A stretch of 64,000 bases of DNA from Larus michahellis (Eukaryota > Chordata > Aves > Charadriiformes > Laridae). The stretch covers positions 22,167,583 through 22,231,582 of the forward strand of contig NC_133901.1 of NCBI RefSeq assembly GCF_964199755.1. Reading direction: 5' to 3'. Under the pieces are notes generated by a model that saw nothing but the letters and a program-made list of their open reading frames with translations, was not told the origin of the DNA and ran no database searches. This document shows positions 1 to 41,288 of the stretch, one piece after another. The position numbers and the translations under genes are program-made. Each line of letters opens with the position of its first letter. Position 1 is the first letter of the stretch.

Positions 1-1766
<1,766 letters not shown>

Positions 1767-1939
1767 CTATTTCAAAATTACAAAACTACTATTAGATTAT
1801 TCTCCACTGCAAAATATTTTACCTTGGGAAGATGAAAGTTATACAATGAAATATTTATCTAGGAGATCAGTCTACACAAGTGACAGAATAGCACACGCTT
1901 GATGGCATAAACAGAATGTCTCTCCAGTAGCTGTCTTAG

Positions 1940-2120
1940 CATCACAGGGTGACTGAGGTTGGAGGCACCTCTGTAGGTCCCATGGTCCAGCCACCACTCA
2001 AAGCCAGGCCATCTAGAGCAGGATGCTCAGGGCTGTGTCCAGTCAAATACTGAGGAACTCCAAGGACGGAAACTCCACTACCTCTCTGGCCCCTCTTCCA
2101 CTCCTTGTCCACCCTCCAGG
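1940..2120 (-). repeat. CR1 retrotransposon fragment, in intron 12
   Basis: Runs from ATCACAGGGTGACTGAGGTT through a GGTCCCATGGTCCAGCC segment to the CCACTACCTCTCTGG segment, the reverse complement of the 3' end of an avian CR1 non-LTR element. The element's sense strand is therefore the minus strand, the same as CUL3. It is a 5'-truncated, diverged copy without coding capacity, and sits in the 1042-bp intron 12 (1767-2808), which otherwise holds nothing I recognise. Confidence 0.8.
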
Positions 2121-2808
2121 GTTCTTACTCTCATACTTAAAATTATCAAAATATTTATCCTACAGTAATACAATTTTAACATCCTCACAAACGCACATTA
2201 TTAATACTTCATGTTATAAGATTTTGTTTTCATTTTGCATTGCTTTCTATGTTCCCAAGCATCATGCCATTACTATCCCTAGCTTAGCATTTTAGAACTG
2301 GTCTAAATCACTAGCAAATTATTTTCTTGTATACATAAACATTAAGCACTGTACTTCTATGAACTCTACTAAGATTCTCATGGTTGAAAAAACATTGTCT
2401 ACATTGCTAGCACTCTGCATAAAAAAGCAGGCTAAACTTGGCTTAACAACACTTTTTCATGTTAACAAAAATTAATCTAAAGAGAAACAAGTTTCATCTC
2501 ACTTTTGACTGATTCACAGTCAAAAAACCCCCAAGCGCTCAAACCATTCAGGTCCCTTCAAGGTCAAAATTACTACTTTTCTACGAGGTAAGAAAGAAAC
2601 GATGCTGAGTGATGCATCCAAATTAGATTTAGAGGAGGAAAAAAAGTCAAACCAAGAACTGCTACAAAGGAAGAATCAGACTATAAAGCCAATGGAAGGC
2701 ATCTTTTTCTTATTCTTATGTTATCAAGGGTAAGCTTTTCTTTTACAAAATGTGCATTTGCTTACCTTCTTAAAAAGACACAGTATTTTCATAATCTTGA
2801 TACTTTAC

Positions 2809-2905
2809 CTTTTTAACAGGCCCGTAGAAAGTGGCATTGAGATCTGCAGAACCCATATGATGCTGGAGTGTCAGCTGTCGCCCACTATGTTTGGCTAAAT
2901 AAAAT
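2809..2905 (-). CDS. CUL3: CUL3 coding exon 12 (residues 537-569)
   Basis: One base completes the split Arg, then [20 protein letters not shown] and [12 protein letters not shown], ending in phase 0 at GTAAAG. Acceptor TATATTACAG. It continues the alpha/beta RBX1-binding domain; the H-GR-L-W/L and GSA-L segments are standard for cullins. Confidence 0.97.
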
Positions 2906-3354
<449 letters not shown>

Positions 3355-6300
3355 CTAGGGACAAGTGGAAGAAAACATCCGCTATTTTAAAACAGGATCA
3401 CGTTTCACCATTTTTCTATACCTGTTTAGAATGTCTAGCATTTTCTCAGATTCAGAAAAAAATAGACATATATCTATAAACTTTATTTTTACAAAGCCAG
3501 ACAAATTAAGTCATGACTATCGGAGTAGACGTTACAGCAAAAATCCTCCAACGTTATTCTCCTCTGGCATTTAAGAGTGAGCAGAATTCAACAAAATAAA
3601 TTCTTAACCAAGAATGAAATTCCTGCGATCATAAATAAAACTCATAATACACGTAACAATTCTTTCTAAACAGGTTTTTGAGTATATACAGTAAACCCAG
3701 GTTACTAAACATATCAGTTTCAAAATAACTGTTTATAAATTGATTCTCTGGAAGCAGAGAGTAAATACTGAATATGTAACATTAAACCATAGGGAGCTCT
3801 TCCTGCAACTTACCTCTGGACTACAGTGTAAACAGTTACTCACTTTTACACACACAACCGAGCCACTTTCCCTAAAGACAGCTATTACCATAAATATTCA
3901 GCAACGGTAAGGAAATATTCTACAACTGAAGTGCTGATCTCTGAAGTTGCTCCGTGAGTAGGTGATAAACATCTGCCCACCAGTGAGGCCTAATCCTCAC
4001 TAGGCATCTCAACTAAGCTGAATATTATTAAACTTAAAACTGACTACTTCCAGCTCTAGGAGGTATAACTAATACCTTCAAAGAATACACATTATGGACA
4101 AGAAAAATCAAAGCATATTAGATCCAACTCGTTATAAACCTACTACACAGAAATAGAGCCCATTGTATTTTAGAAGGTCAAAAACTGTCACACAAACTCA
4201 GAAACTTCCACTATTAAATAGCAGAGTAGCATTTCCATAAACTATGGAAGAGCTGTTGTGTGTATTAAATTTTTGTGTGCAGCAACAAACTTCTGAAAAA
4301 TCCAGACAGACGGGTGACAAGCTACTCATACAGAAATCAACTGAATTTCACTAAGGTTTAAGAGGAACAACTTGCAAAAACATGTAAAGACCCGTATAAA
4401 GGTTGTTCTGTAGCCAACATTACCGCCAGACTTCTAATTTCATATCACCAATGGCATGAGGCTCACAAGAGAAATTCAAACAGCCATTTAGATACAGAAC
4501 TATTTCATCTGTGAATCACTTTAAAAAAAAAAAAAGCTTCAACAGTTTTCTCCCTCCAGCCAAAGTGTAGAGAAAGGCCATCAATGCAGCCAGAAAGATC
4601 CAGAAAACTTCTTTATCTAGAACTGAAACATCTTAGTTGAAATGGCAACCATTTCCCAGTGTTTTTTGGCCTTAGCCAGACCAGCACCCAGCAGTCATTT
4701 ACAATGTCTCACATCACAAATTCTACGCAGCACTGAGCAGTTTGTGACTTGAAAAAGTTTTGGAAACACTGTATTTTGCAAGATGTCTTTTCAACATCAG
4801 AACGGCATCGACTAATGGAAATTGCCTTGAAGTAATCTAATCTTTACAAAATTCCAACAAACTGAAGTTTTAGGATGGCAGTTGTAGAAATTGTTCATAA
4901 TCTATTAGATTGGACTTTCCCTAGAGCTGAGCCTTCCACTTACTGATAGCACATCATCTCCGCAGCCCTTGGCATTACCTGTGTCTCAGGATATAGGATC
5001 CAGCAGGAGACTTTGCAGGTAGGATTATTTAGAGAAGAGCAGATGCCTGCCTCCTCTAGCAGGCACCCTACAAATTTAAGGTACACAAATTGTTTCAAAA
5101 GAGTATCACGGTATCACCAGCAAGTTAACAGTAACATAAAAAACACAAAAATCTTCCTGTTTGTATTTCTCCCTAAATACTATTCACACTATTAGAAATA
5201 TATACACTTCCATCATAAACATGTACTCCAGAAATTTCATTAGAAGGCCATGAATAGGCTGCCCAAAAGGCAACCATCAGGTGAACTGCTGGCCCCTTGA
5301 CAAGAAAGAGATGAAGTTTCAAATAAGGTCTAGCAGAATACCTGTTAACATTTTAAATTAATCTTATTAGCCGTATACAGCTAAAAAGAAGACAGAGGTA
5401 TCATTTATTAACTCACTCAATGTAAAACCGTCATGTAAAGTACTTGAATCTAACACAAAAACTCCCTCACGTACACATGTTGCATGCTACCTAAAAATTG
5501 GGAATACTCTCATAAATTTTTCTTGAAATTATTATTTCAAGCATTCTAGAAGGAAAACATGATTAGACTCTAAAGGGTAGTAGTAAAGCTGCCTGTTTGT
5601 AAACACCTTTATATCCATCCATATGTCCCTCTACAACCTTTTCTGAAACCACTTGAGAACATCCTGTTCTTTCATTGATGATGACTCCCAGTGCGCTGAC
5701 GAGGAAGATCTCAGCTGACTGCTTCAAGACAGCACAGATTTCAGATCAGCGTGCACAACCACGGATGTCAGACTGAGTACATCCGTGAACACATGCCTGG
5801 CAGTCAGATTTCTGAAACTGATTCAAACATGCTTGATATACAGACTTACTTACCTGCAGACAGGAAACTACTTGTCTGTTTATTATATATTATTAAGTTC
5901 TACTGAGTATCAGTATAGAAAAAAAAGTATTTAGAGCAAGTAAACTGAATCTCAACATAGAAGTGATCTCTCCATGATGCAATATTCCAGAGGTCCCCTT
6001 TTACAACAAGGTATAACACTTCCTGATTGAGCAATTAAGTCCATATTTGGCAATTTGAGGGAAACTGTAGTTCTGCTTTTAATAAAGGCATTAACTGTGT
6101 CAAGAAAGTTAAATACGAGACGGCATGTTTGTCAAATACCTGCAGCACGCAATATTGTTCTCGCTGTTAGCATGGAATAGATGTTGCAACGAAGATTCCC
6201 TTTAAAGAATGAGAAAGGGAAGGCTGTGCTGGTGAGACGGAGTTTCTGAAACGCATGTGAGGGTGGACACAGCTGGGCGGGCACAGCTGTGCGGCCGCCA

Positions 6301-6659
6301 CCCGCCCCCTGCCGGCCGCAAGCGGGCAGAGGCGCCCAGCTGTGCTCCACTCGGCAGCGGGTCTGCAGCCGGGCGCCCGCTGCAGAGCCCTGTCAGAAGA
6401 ATGCGGAAACAATAGACCTTAAAACAGGATTTTAGGGAATGAAACTGGCACTGCTCAAGCTGTAGATCAGGCTTCAAACTGACTTTTGCATTCTGGGAAA
6501 TACGAAAATCATGGTAAAGGGAAATATAATTGGAGAATGCTAGCAACATCCCTCTTTCCACACGCATATAACTAACAAACTAAAAACTACAAGCCTTGAT
6601 AAAGGTTAGGGTTTGTACTGAAGTAGAAGGACAAGCACACAGACCCCCCACGCTCTTAC
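3355..6659 (-). other. CUL3: CUL3 intron 10
   Basis: AT-rich, 3305 bases, with a run of 13 A at about 4523-4535. It contains a compact GC-rich CpG cluster near 6229-6405, described separately. No other exon or repeat family recognised. Confidence 0.85.
6229..6405. other. Intronic GC-rich CpG cluster
   Basis: About 175 bases with many CpG sites, including a GCGGCCGC site and repeated GCCGGCCGC and GGGCGCCCGC stretches, set in AT-rich intron about 250 bases past the exon 10 donor. Two to three overlapping minus-strand open frames cover it but are compositional. It resembles a small CpG island or an inserted GC-rich element; I cannot tell which. Confidence 0.55.
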
Positions 6660-6767
6660 CCCGGTCGCCTGAAGATGTTGCCTGAACTCATCCATCGTTG
6701 TGTTTGAGATGCTCATGTCCCTGAACATTCCTTCCAGTTTAGATGTGAACTGACATCCACATTCAGT
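6660..6767 (-). CDS. CUL3: CUL3 coding exon 10 (residues 460-495)
   Basis: Thirty-six codons in phase 0: [20 protein letters not shown] through [11 protein letters not shown]. Acceptor TTTTAG, donor GTAAGA. This is the highly conserved cullin signature region (CG-x-FT-x-KLEGMF-x-D) near the end of the four-helix bundle, shared by all canonical cullins. Confidence 0.97.
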
Positions 6768-32149
<25,382 letters not shown>

Positions 32150-32464
32150 TTACTGTTTAGAATCAGGAAAGTTCACAACAAAAAGTTATATTTAGTTGTA
32201 ACTCCAGAAACAGTAATTGTTTCTGCGTTACTTTGTTGATTCCATTATCACAAGGTTTCTCAAACTTTATCAAAAGAAAAACAGGATTTATGAAACTAAT
32301 AGGGATTTCAAGAAATAGTTATGAAAATTATAATTTGTAAAAGTTTAATTCTTTTCTCCTTCAGAACTGCAAATCTACAGAAACCAACTCCAGAGCCTTG
32401 TGCAGGTGGGAAGGCAGGTAATCATGGATGGACATGAGTCTCTTCCCTACTCCTCTCCCATGGG

Positions 32465-32754
32465 GACAGGCTGAGAGAGTTGGTGTTAATTCAAGCCTGT
32501 AGACGAGAAGGGTCTGGGGAGACCTCATCGTGGCGTTTCAGTACTTAAAGGTGGCCTACTGGAAAGATCGGGACAAACATTTTAGCAGGGCCTAGGTTGC
32601 CCCAGAGAGGTGGTAGATGCCCCATCCCTGGAAACGTTAAAGGATGGGGCTCTGAGCAACCTGATCTAGTTGCAGATGTCCCTGCTCATTGCAGGAGGGT
32701 GGGACTAGATGGGCTTTAAAGGTCCCTTCCAACCCAAACTATTCTATGACTCTG
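32465..32754 (+). repeat. CR1 retrotransposon 3' fragment, internally deleted
   Basis: Starts at a GGCTGAGAGAGTTGG segment, passes CCTCATCGTGGCGTTTCAGT and TTTAGCAGGGCCTAG, and ends with the CR1 hallmark AAGGTCCCTTCCAACCC...ATTCTATGACTCTG tail. Orientation is plus, antisense to CUL3. Compared with usual CR1 tails, the sequence jumps near 32593 from the AGCAGGGCC segment straight to the GTTGCCCCAGAGAGGT segment, so a middle portion appears missing. Confidence 0.88.
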
Positions 32755-35700
32755 CTCCTCCACAGTGTTAACGATGATAGTCAGTTAACTTTCCTCCCAT
32801 AATAACATGCTACTCGGCACTTCATAAATCGTACTGCAACACTGATGCGCTTAACCAGACACCGGATCAGCTTGTACAATAAGATAATAATGTCTGACAC
32901 AGCTGGCAAACTTACTTAGTCATCTGCTTGAGCTAACTAGGTATTCTCTATTTACAGCAATGCACTAATGGCCAAAGAAATACATGCCTACAATATTATG
33001 CCTACAATTTAAATACTTACAGGTGTTTTTGAAAAATCCAACAAATGTCCAAAATTAAAATCTGTATCGAACATATTTCCATTGCACAAATATGGTTAAA
33101 TAACTTGCTGAGGATATGCATCAAGCACTAAGCAGAAAATGCATACGCTTGATCTGTTACTCAGACAGTATACACTTCAGTAAATAAACCAAATTAAACT
33201 AGAGCAATAAATTCAGAGAAAGAAACTCTTATAATAGTATCAATATAACAGCACACCAACTTTTGTCCTCTACTATCTAGTGCCTAGTGTGAATCAGTTT
33301 GCAATTGTTCTTTACCAACACTAAGGTCCTTCAAAATATGATGTTTTGTAGATAGAGCAGCATCTGGGATGACAAATAAGTGTAGCAACAAAATATCAGA
33401 TGTAAGTATCGCTTAAAGTTTGTGATTTAGCCAAGTTCTGTCACCCAATTGAAATAAACACAATTTTTTAATTGAACCAAATTTAAAACACAATGTTTAA
33501 AGTTAAGTTTGGTTTAGTTTATACAAAAAGGAACTGATCTAGCATTTTACATCTAAAGAAAAAGGCTGAAGAGAACATAAAAGCCACTATTCCCAGAATT
33601 CCTGTGGAGAAAGAAAATATCTTTGAGTCTACCAATAATATCAAAGCAGCCTTGAAAATAAGAGCTGAAAGTACTACAAGAGTAAAGAATAATGGTATGA
33701 CATTATAGAGGAAAATCACAACCAGCCCTGGTTTACCTCTCTTCTCCCTCCCCTTCCACACAAAAACCACTAAGTGAATAGAGGAAAGGAATGGAAGACT
33801 AGATTTGCCTTCATTTGTATTCAAACACAATTATTAGCAGAACTTTTTTTTATTGAAAGTACATTTTTACATGCAATTTCAAAATATCAAGTCTTCTAGG
33901 CATTACAAATTAAAGTACAGCTCATAATAAGGATGAGCTATTCGCTGCCTTGGGAGGGAATGGGCTGCTAACAAAATCAAAACAAGACACATACTCCTCC
34001 ATCCTCCTCGTCTTTTGGAGTTTTGGTTAAATACAAAGATTTTCATGATAAAAATAATCCTATCGCTACTTTTTCCACTCTCCTGATACCAGACCCACTA
34101 GTCTACTAATCTTTATGTACCCAAAACTTAAGAGATACGTCATTATCTATCCAAAACCAAAAAAACCTCAAACACATCCAAAAATTCTTAGCTCCTTATC
34201 TCCTAAAACCGTGGAACGTTGTGTCCCCCTGCTTTTTGCTTATTCTGCTGTGTACCATATTGAAAGGTCAGTTATTTTCTTTTTAATTTGCATTTGCTAC
34301 ATTGGTGCCTCTTCAGGGAAATTATTTTCTAAAGCCTTCCTGAACAAGCAGTTTTACAAGTACTGATAATGAAGGCAACCATTTAGAATTGCAGACAGCA
34401 ATCCAAGTAAAAGCTTTTCAGTTTCCCTTTTAAAAAAATGAGGTTTTGTTTTCAAACAAAGCATACACTCAAACCAACACTTCCCAATGCCATTTTCTCC
34501 CCTTGCTAATCAAAAATCTCACAGTCAACATGACAAACTTTTTATCTCAACCTCATTTTAATTGCTCATTGTATTTAAAAAAAAAAAAACAACAAAACAA
34601 AACTCTATAGAATAGGCAAATCACCAGCCACTAGACTGAAGAGGTATTACAGCACTGTTGTTTCTGGGATGGTCAGCTGGTAAACACTTCATGTTACAGA
34701 TAAGCAGTACATATAATTATTTAGATCTGTTCAAGAAAAAGCTAAAAGTGAACTGTTTAATTCTTCTACTTTTAATCCAAATGCTATAAAAGATGAAGGA
34801 GTGATTGCAACATTATTTGCTCCAAACTCACTGAATACAGACATGAACACAGAGCTTTCTGCCACTTGACACACCACAAGCTGCTCTGGAAGCACAAGAG
34901 AGATCCATAAAAGGTAATTTTAAGGAGTATACATCTCCATGGGATAAATATACAGAAATATTTGAAACAGTATTATAAACTTATCTTATTACCTTTTAGG
35001 ATTACGCATGAAGGACTGCTTCTCAGTGCAGCTTCCTATTCTGCTACTGACTGACTTTAGATTAATATCTGCGAGGTTATTAAACCTGTGGGAACAGGTT
35101 TGCTAAAGTTCTAGGATTTCAGGTTAGAAGAGCACTGTCTTCCAAAAAAGATCTAGCATAGCTAGCTTGTTTGCAGCACTGTTTTCTAACAAAGCAAAGA
35201 CTTCTAATACTTTAAACAACTCCAGTATATCAGACAGTAAGTCACTGCAGTAAAGCTTTAGCAAAAAATCATTATTTCCTCTCCACTGCTGAAAAGTTGT
35301 TTAGCTTTTGAACAGAAGAGGTCTTCCTGTATCATTAGCCTCAAAGTTACGCACGAATTGCAATGACTAAATCTACCCTTGCATTATTTAACTCACAGGT
35401 TCATCTCTTTTCATCCCCCCTCTGTAAATTAGCCTTGTACACATATTTTTTAAAAAGACGAAACAACTAAGCAATAAATAAGTTTGTGATGCTACTGCAA
35501 CATTTTGGCATCCTTCAGAATTCTGTACGCTATTAGAGAACTGTGATACTCATCCCCCAGTCTGACCCAACAGTGCAGATGTACGCAACTCTCTTTGACC
35601 CCTATCAACAAAGCCAATTCCACAAATATGAACATAGGATCAGAGCACAAATGTTTCTCCATGTTCATTCCCAGATTTCTCCTAATGGTTATATTTTAAA

Positions 35701-36535
35701 AGTGAACTCCACAGTTGTAGTACAGTTGCCTTGCAGATTTAAGGAGAAATGACTGCTTCTACTGGTCTTTGAAAAAAAACCCTCCCAGCTTCAGAAAAGC
35801 TTTCAAAAGCAAAATCCCACTAATATCAGTAGTGTTTACACCCTGATTCACCAAGATAGTAAGAAGCCAGTGTCCAAGGAGAGGAAATGTGTTAATGTAC
35901 TCCAGTTTATCTGAACATTACCTTTCTTGGGGAATGGGAGAGAGATCAAGTCGGTTATTGGCAGGAGAGATAGCTGTTTATAAGAAGCCTCTAGCTGGAA
36001 AACTTCCACAAACCGCTGCCCAAATGCTAATGATTCAAAGATGTAACTTGAACACAAATGTCTGAACTCAAAGTGCAGCAAAAGTACATCTTGAGGAAAT
36101 TAGACTAAAATATCAGTGTACATGAAAGTGCAATCATTTTATCAAAACAAACAAACAAAAAAAGGTCTGCAAAGGACTCCAAAGGTCCTTTATTCCACAG
36201 TACTGTCACAGCGCAGGATCAGATGCATAAAAGCTCTTTCTTTAACAATGTTTGTTCATCCTATTAAAATCTCCAAGACTGAATAAACAATCACTGTCAG
36301 CAATCTATTGCCATTATCACCTGAAAAGCACAACACCAGCAGGAAAAGCTAGTAACAGTCCTGAATATACTTCTCCAGGTCTCCCTCCTAGACTAACACT
36401 GGAGACATCACCTCTTTTGAATAGCTTTATCAGCATTCCTTAAAGTAAAAGGGGCAAACAGCTAAACTCCAGTAGTTTTGGTATTAACATGTAACTTTGT
36501 ACAAAGTATTATCATCTCCCTTCTAGTCACGTAGT

Positions 36536-37268
36536 TCAAAGGGAAGTGCAACATCCTGTCCCTGGGGAGGAACAACCCCATGCACTAACACATGCTGGAG
36601 CCAACGGCTGAAAAGCAGCTGGGCAGAAAGAACCCGGGCCAGTTCTTGGTGGACAGCAAACTGACCACAAGCCAATGGGCCCCTGAGGCAAAGAGGGTTA
36701 ATGGTATCCTGGGCTGCATTTGTAGGAGTGTTGCCAGCATGTTAAGGGCTCTACTCAGCACTGGTGAGACACATGCGGAGCACTGTGTCCAGCTCTGGGC
36801 TCCCCAGTACAAGAGAGACGTGGACATACTGGAGAGAGTCCACTGAAGGGCCACTAAGTTAACTGACAGGAGCACCTCTCATATGAGGAAAGGCTGAGAG
36901 TCAGGTCTGTTTTGCTTAGAGAAGCCTCAGAGGGATCAAATCAACGTCTATAAATACCTAAAGGGAGAGTGTACAGAAGAGGGAGCCAGGCTCTTTTCAG
37001 TGGTACCCAGTGACAGGACCAGTGGCAATGGGCACAAATTGAAACACAGGACGTTCCCTCTGAACATCAGGAAAACTTTTTTCTTTAAACCAAGCAGCGG
37101 CATGGGTTGCCCAGAGAGGTTGTGGAGTCTCCGTCCATGGAGATATTCAAAAGCCATCTGGATATGGCCCTGAGCAACTGGCTCTAGGTGACCCTGTTTA
37201 AGCAGGGGAGTTGGACAAGATGACCTCCAGAGGTGTCTTCCAACCTCAACCATTCTGTGATTTGGTGA
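36536..37268 (+). repeat. CR1 retrotransposon 3' fragment, about 730 bp
   Basis: The longest CR1 copy here. It begins in the region corresponding to the end of the CR1 reverse-transcriptase ORF (AAGTGCAACATCCTGTCCCT), passes CTGTGTCCAGCTCTGGGCTC, GAGGAAAGGCTGAGAG, GTTGCCCAGAGAGGTTGTGG and ends CCAACCTCAACCATTCTGTG followed by ATTTGGTGAC. It is 5'-truncated and carries small indels; the open frames inside it (for example 36592-36846) are remnants, not genes. Plus orientation, antisense to CUL3. Confidence 0.92.
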
Positions 37269-40200
37269 CACACCTTACAGCTACACACCAAGGAAGCCAC
37301 AAAACCAGGGCTCTTAAGTGTGACCTGTTAAAACTGCCACTACCAGTCTTCCAAATGAAATGGATCACAGGATAACAAAAGGTGAGCAACAAAATACTTG
37401 TGGTCACCACTGGAACCAGGCATTTGTTCCCTACGTCACACCAAATACAGTCAAAGAACAACACTAAAACTCCCAGATTCATGCAGAACATCAAACAGAT
37501 CTACTGCTGGAAATCCAGATTACTCTGTATCAAAATAAATGCTTTGTGGTGTAATTTCCATTCTATAAAATTTAGCTTTTACAACACTGTTCCCTCTGAA
37601 AGCAGCTTCATTCCATATTCTTGTCAGTTGGTCATTTCATCCTTAACACTACAGAACTTGCTCCTCTTACTTACGCAACTGTGTTTGAAGTGCCGTAAAT
37701 GGTAAGGAAAGACAGTTACAGGACTAAACTGTTAAGAACCTGCTGAATTCTTGACGGTTTACACTGCTTATTTTTACTGGAAGTAGCTACTCTAGTCTTC
37801 TTAAACAAGAGGTCGTTAAGAAGGAAGTGAGGAAGAGGTAATACATGTCCTACAGAATCTCATTAAGAGTATCCACAGAGGTTTACCAACCAGCAGAAAC
37901 AGGAGGCACATGAAGCAGTACTCACAAGACTGGTGACTAGACTCAGCTTCTCATCCTTCTTGCAGAAGTTGTTTCTAGACAAGTTCTATAAAGTTCTCTC
38001 AAAGATCTCAGACCCAACAGGCCATTGTTAATTCTCAGAAGTTTTAACAGGCTGTAAACATACTTGCAGGATATTTTTACTTTTAAAAAGTTGCAAACAT
38101 TACTACTGAATTTTTCTACAGAGTGTTTGTCATGATTCTACACACTACCAGGTGAAACAAATCAAATTGGGAACAATTACCACAGAGCAACATTTCTCAA
38201 AATTTTCAAAAAACACAACCATCACCTGCCTCATTCCTTTCCATGACATCCTCTAATGACGTCTAATACTTTAGTGCACCGGAGTGAGGACTGAAATTAC
38301 AGAATGCAAGTGTTTACGCTCTTGACCTTGAAGGAAGTGAGTGGATACAGACAATTAAAATTAGTTAGCAGCTCTGTGAGTAAACATTTGCACCTAGTAA
38401 TTGCAGCCTGTTCTCACTCCACCATTTCCTATCCTTCAGCACACAAAATGAGCAGGGGCTGACTGCTGCCATCTAAAACTGCCACCACAGGGGTCCTGAC
38501 CCACAGTCCAAGAGGCAAGGGAGGCTGTCAAAACTAAGTCTTCACTTCCATTTCAAGACAGGGCATTCATCAAGATGGTAGTAAATAGTCTGTTACACAA
38601 TAACTCAGCATCCTTAGCCTGGATCCTTCATTCTGGATGAAGCGTGGCTGAGGTTACCCAGAAAAGGGCAAGAGCAGCACATTTCCTGCCTCAGAACCTA
38701 ATCACTACTTGAATTTTTATAAACCCTTCCAATATTGTTAATTTAAAAGACAAGAATTTACAATGACAGAGATATATTGTCTAGTGTTTGCTCCAAGAAT
38801 ATCTCTGAAAAATGGCATATTAAGATATGGAACTACATATTCTTCAACTACAGAGCAGATAAAATGTTCTCCTATTAATGACAAATGCAGAGCTCAATAT
38901 TCCAACTTCTCTGAATTTTCAAGTTTTCATCACTGGGTAGCAATGAGAATATCTGGAAAAGGATACATTGGCTACACCTCATTGCCTAAAACACATCAGT
39001 ATGTGAAGAAGCAAACAACTCGTAACACACATGCTCACAAATAAAAACAACTAATCTCTGAACAACCGAAAAAAACCAGACACAAAGTTCCTCAATAGTG
39101 TTATCTGATTAGATTGACTGTCACCAGTAAGCATGACCGGAAGCTAAGAGAAGGAGCATGAAGAAATTACGGGGCCTCCTGAGCTACTGCTCTTCTCCTG
39201 TATCGGGGCTACTACTCCACTTTGGCCATCTGCTGCAAGAGTCACAGGGAAGTCATAGCAACGTGCTACAAAAACTGGTCCTCATAACTAGGCTTTTGCT
39301 CCTAGGTGACCTATAACAACAACTGGAGATTACAATACAGTATTATCCGTATCTCCCAGGAGTGTCAGGAAATGCCTACTACACTATCACACTCCCTCAG
39401 AGGGTGTGTGTGGTGGTGGTGAATCTATGCCTACCTATAGTTTGCTTATGGCATCTGCCAGTTATCATTTACAACATTAAGTATTGACACCATTTTTAAT
39501 ATCTGTGTTTTGTTCTTCATCCATCCCTTGACATTCAAGCCTCACCCTTGTTTGGGTGGGCAATCTCTATGCTAAACTTCTCCAGATTCTTCTGTGCTCC
39601 ATTACAGACTCAGAAGATGAGCTGGATAACCAGTGATGAGAGTAATCTCATAAAGGTCAAGAGAAGAATCAACTCTAGTGAGTAGTAGAAATGCAGGAAT
39701 CGCAATATCCAACCTCTCCTTTGCAGCCCTGTCAGGCTTTACTCAGCAGAAGCAAGCAGAATGCAAAATTACATCAAAAAAGGGAATGCTCTTTGCCAAT
39801 TAAAACACCCAAGAGTTGCAAGATTTTAGGCAAAACCCTTTCCTTCTCCACTTTGCTTAAATGGGTTCTACAGCAATGAACGGCTACTCTGCCAGCATGG
39901 AGGTAAGTAGATTAAAAAGTTATTGTTCCTTAAAAGATGGAGTTGTACCTCCTCCGTAGTGATTGACAGGTTTGATCTACCTCCAACGCATTGTCTCAGG
40001 GGACTGCTGGTCTCATCACAAAATAGGTGCTGCTTTAGGATGGGGGCTTGAAGAGGAAGGGGTTTGGTTAGTTGGTTTTGATAAGCTTTACAGCAAACTG
40101 TAATATCCTCCAAGAAATTCCTGTTCTAGTAAACCTAAAACCCAGGAAAAAAGATTTGCTCCTCCTCTCAAAAGGTAGCATTTGTCTGCATTATAGGAAG

Positions 40201-41234
40201 ACCTGACAGGAGCTTCACCACACAATAGCAATTTAACACTCTATATGAAAAGTTTAAAACAAGTCTTTAACAGAAAATGTCATACTGCAGCAACAGTTTT
40301 GACATGTTTAGGAGACTGAACAAATTTAAAGACAGATCAGAGACTCATTTCTCTTTCGTATTTTAGGAACCAATTCAGAAAAATGAGACTAATCCTGAAC
40401 CGCCAACATACCTCAGTTATTCTAGATTTCAACTTTAATACAATTTCTTCATTTTTCCCCAATGCCCTTCCTCAGCTTCAGTCTTGCAAATCTGTGGAAC
40501 ACAACATCCTCGAGGAAAGGGCAAAAAATGAGAAAAACAACTCCTCCCAAACACCTGTTTCGTCTAAACTGTTACTATGAACTATGTAAATCTGAGCAGC
40601 CATCAGTTACTGAATAAACACAAGGCAAGAGATATGTAAAACGTTTTGTTTCATTTCTTTAAAAAATGCAAAAACAACAGAGACAATCTGGAGAAGCAGA
40701 AAACTAAATATAAACTGAAACACAAAAATATGCAGTTCTGATTCTGTGACCATAGACACCTTTCCATTTACAGGCCTTCACATACTTTCCCAACACTAAC
40801 TCATACTAAGTGTTCGTAACTACTAATGAGCAAGTATAAGAATGCATCATACACACAAAGACTAAGGTCAGTCTTTCATAAAACAGTTTCACAGCATATC
40901 CCAACTGTAAAAGACAGCATATGTAGTCAGCAGTAAATAGCAGAAGCACAGTATGTAACAGCACTTATTTCATTTAAAACAAAGTCCATGTGTATTCACT
41001 ACTCTCTAATACCACTGAGATTCTCTGATTTGCCAATTCTTTCAATTTTTCTATTAAAGATGCAGACTCTTGCACAACATGTTTAAGTCTATGCAAAAGA
41101 CTCCTCTGTCTTTTTCCTCTCCTGCAGGTCTGTTAAGGGTAGTCCACAAATCACGTTACACTGCCTAAAAATCAACTTTGGGTTCAATTTGTGATTTATG
41201 ATGCTCAACTTACGAAATACAACTTCAAACAGTC

Positions 41235-41288
41235 ACTCTCGTTAATACAGACAAAACCAGAACTCTCATTAATACAGATAAAAGCAGA
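41235..41288. repeat. Two-copy 27-bp tandem duplication
   Basis: ACTCTCGTTAATACAGACAA and its continuation AACCAGA are repeated directly as ACTCTCATTAATACAGATAA and AAGCAGA, with three mismatches. A somewhat older local duplication in intron 1. Confidence 0.9.

Noticed and set aside
36592..37271. Several 84-107 codon frames on both strands
   Set aside because: They lie within the CR1 fragment at 36536-37268 and are remnants or shadows of it.
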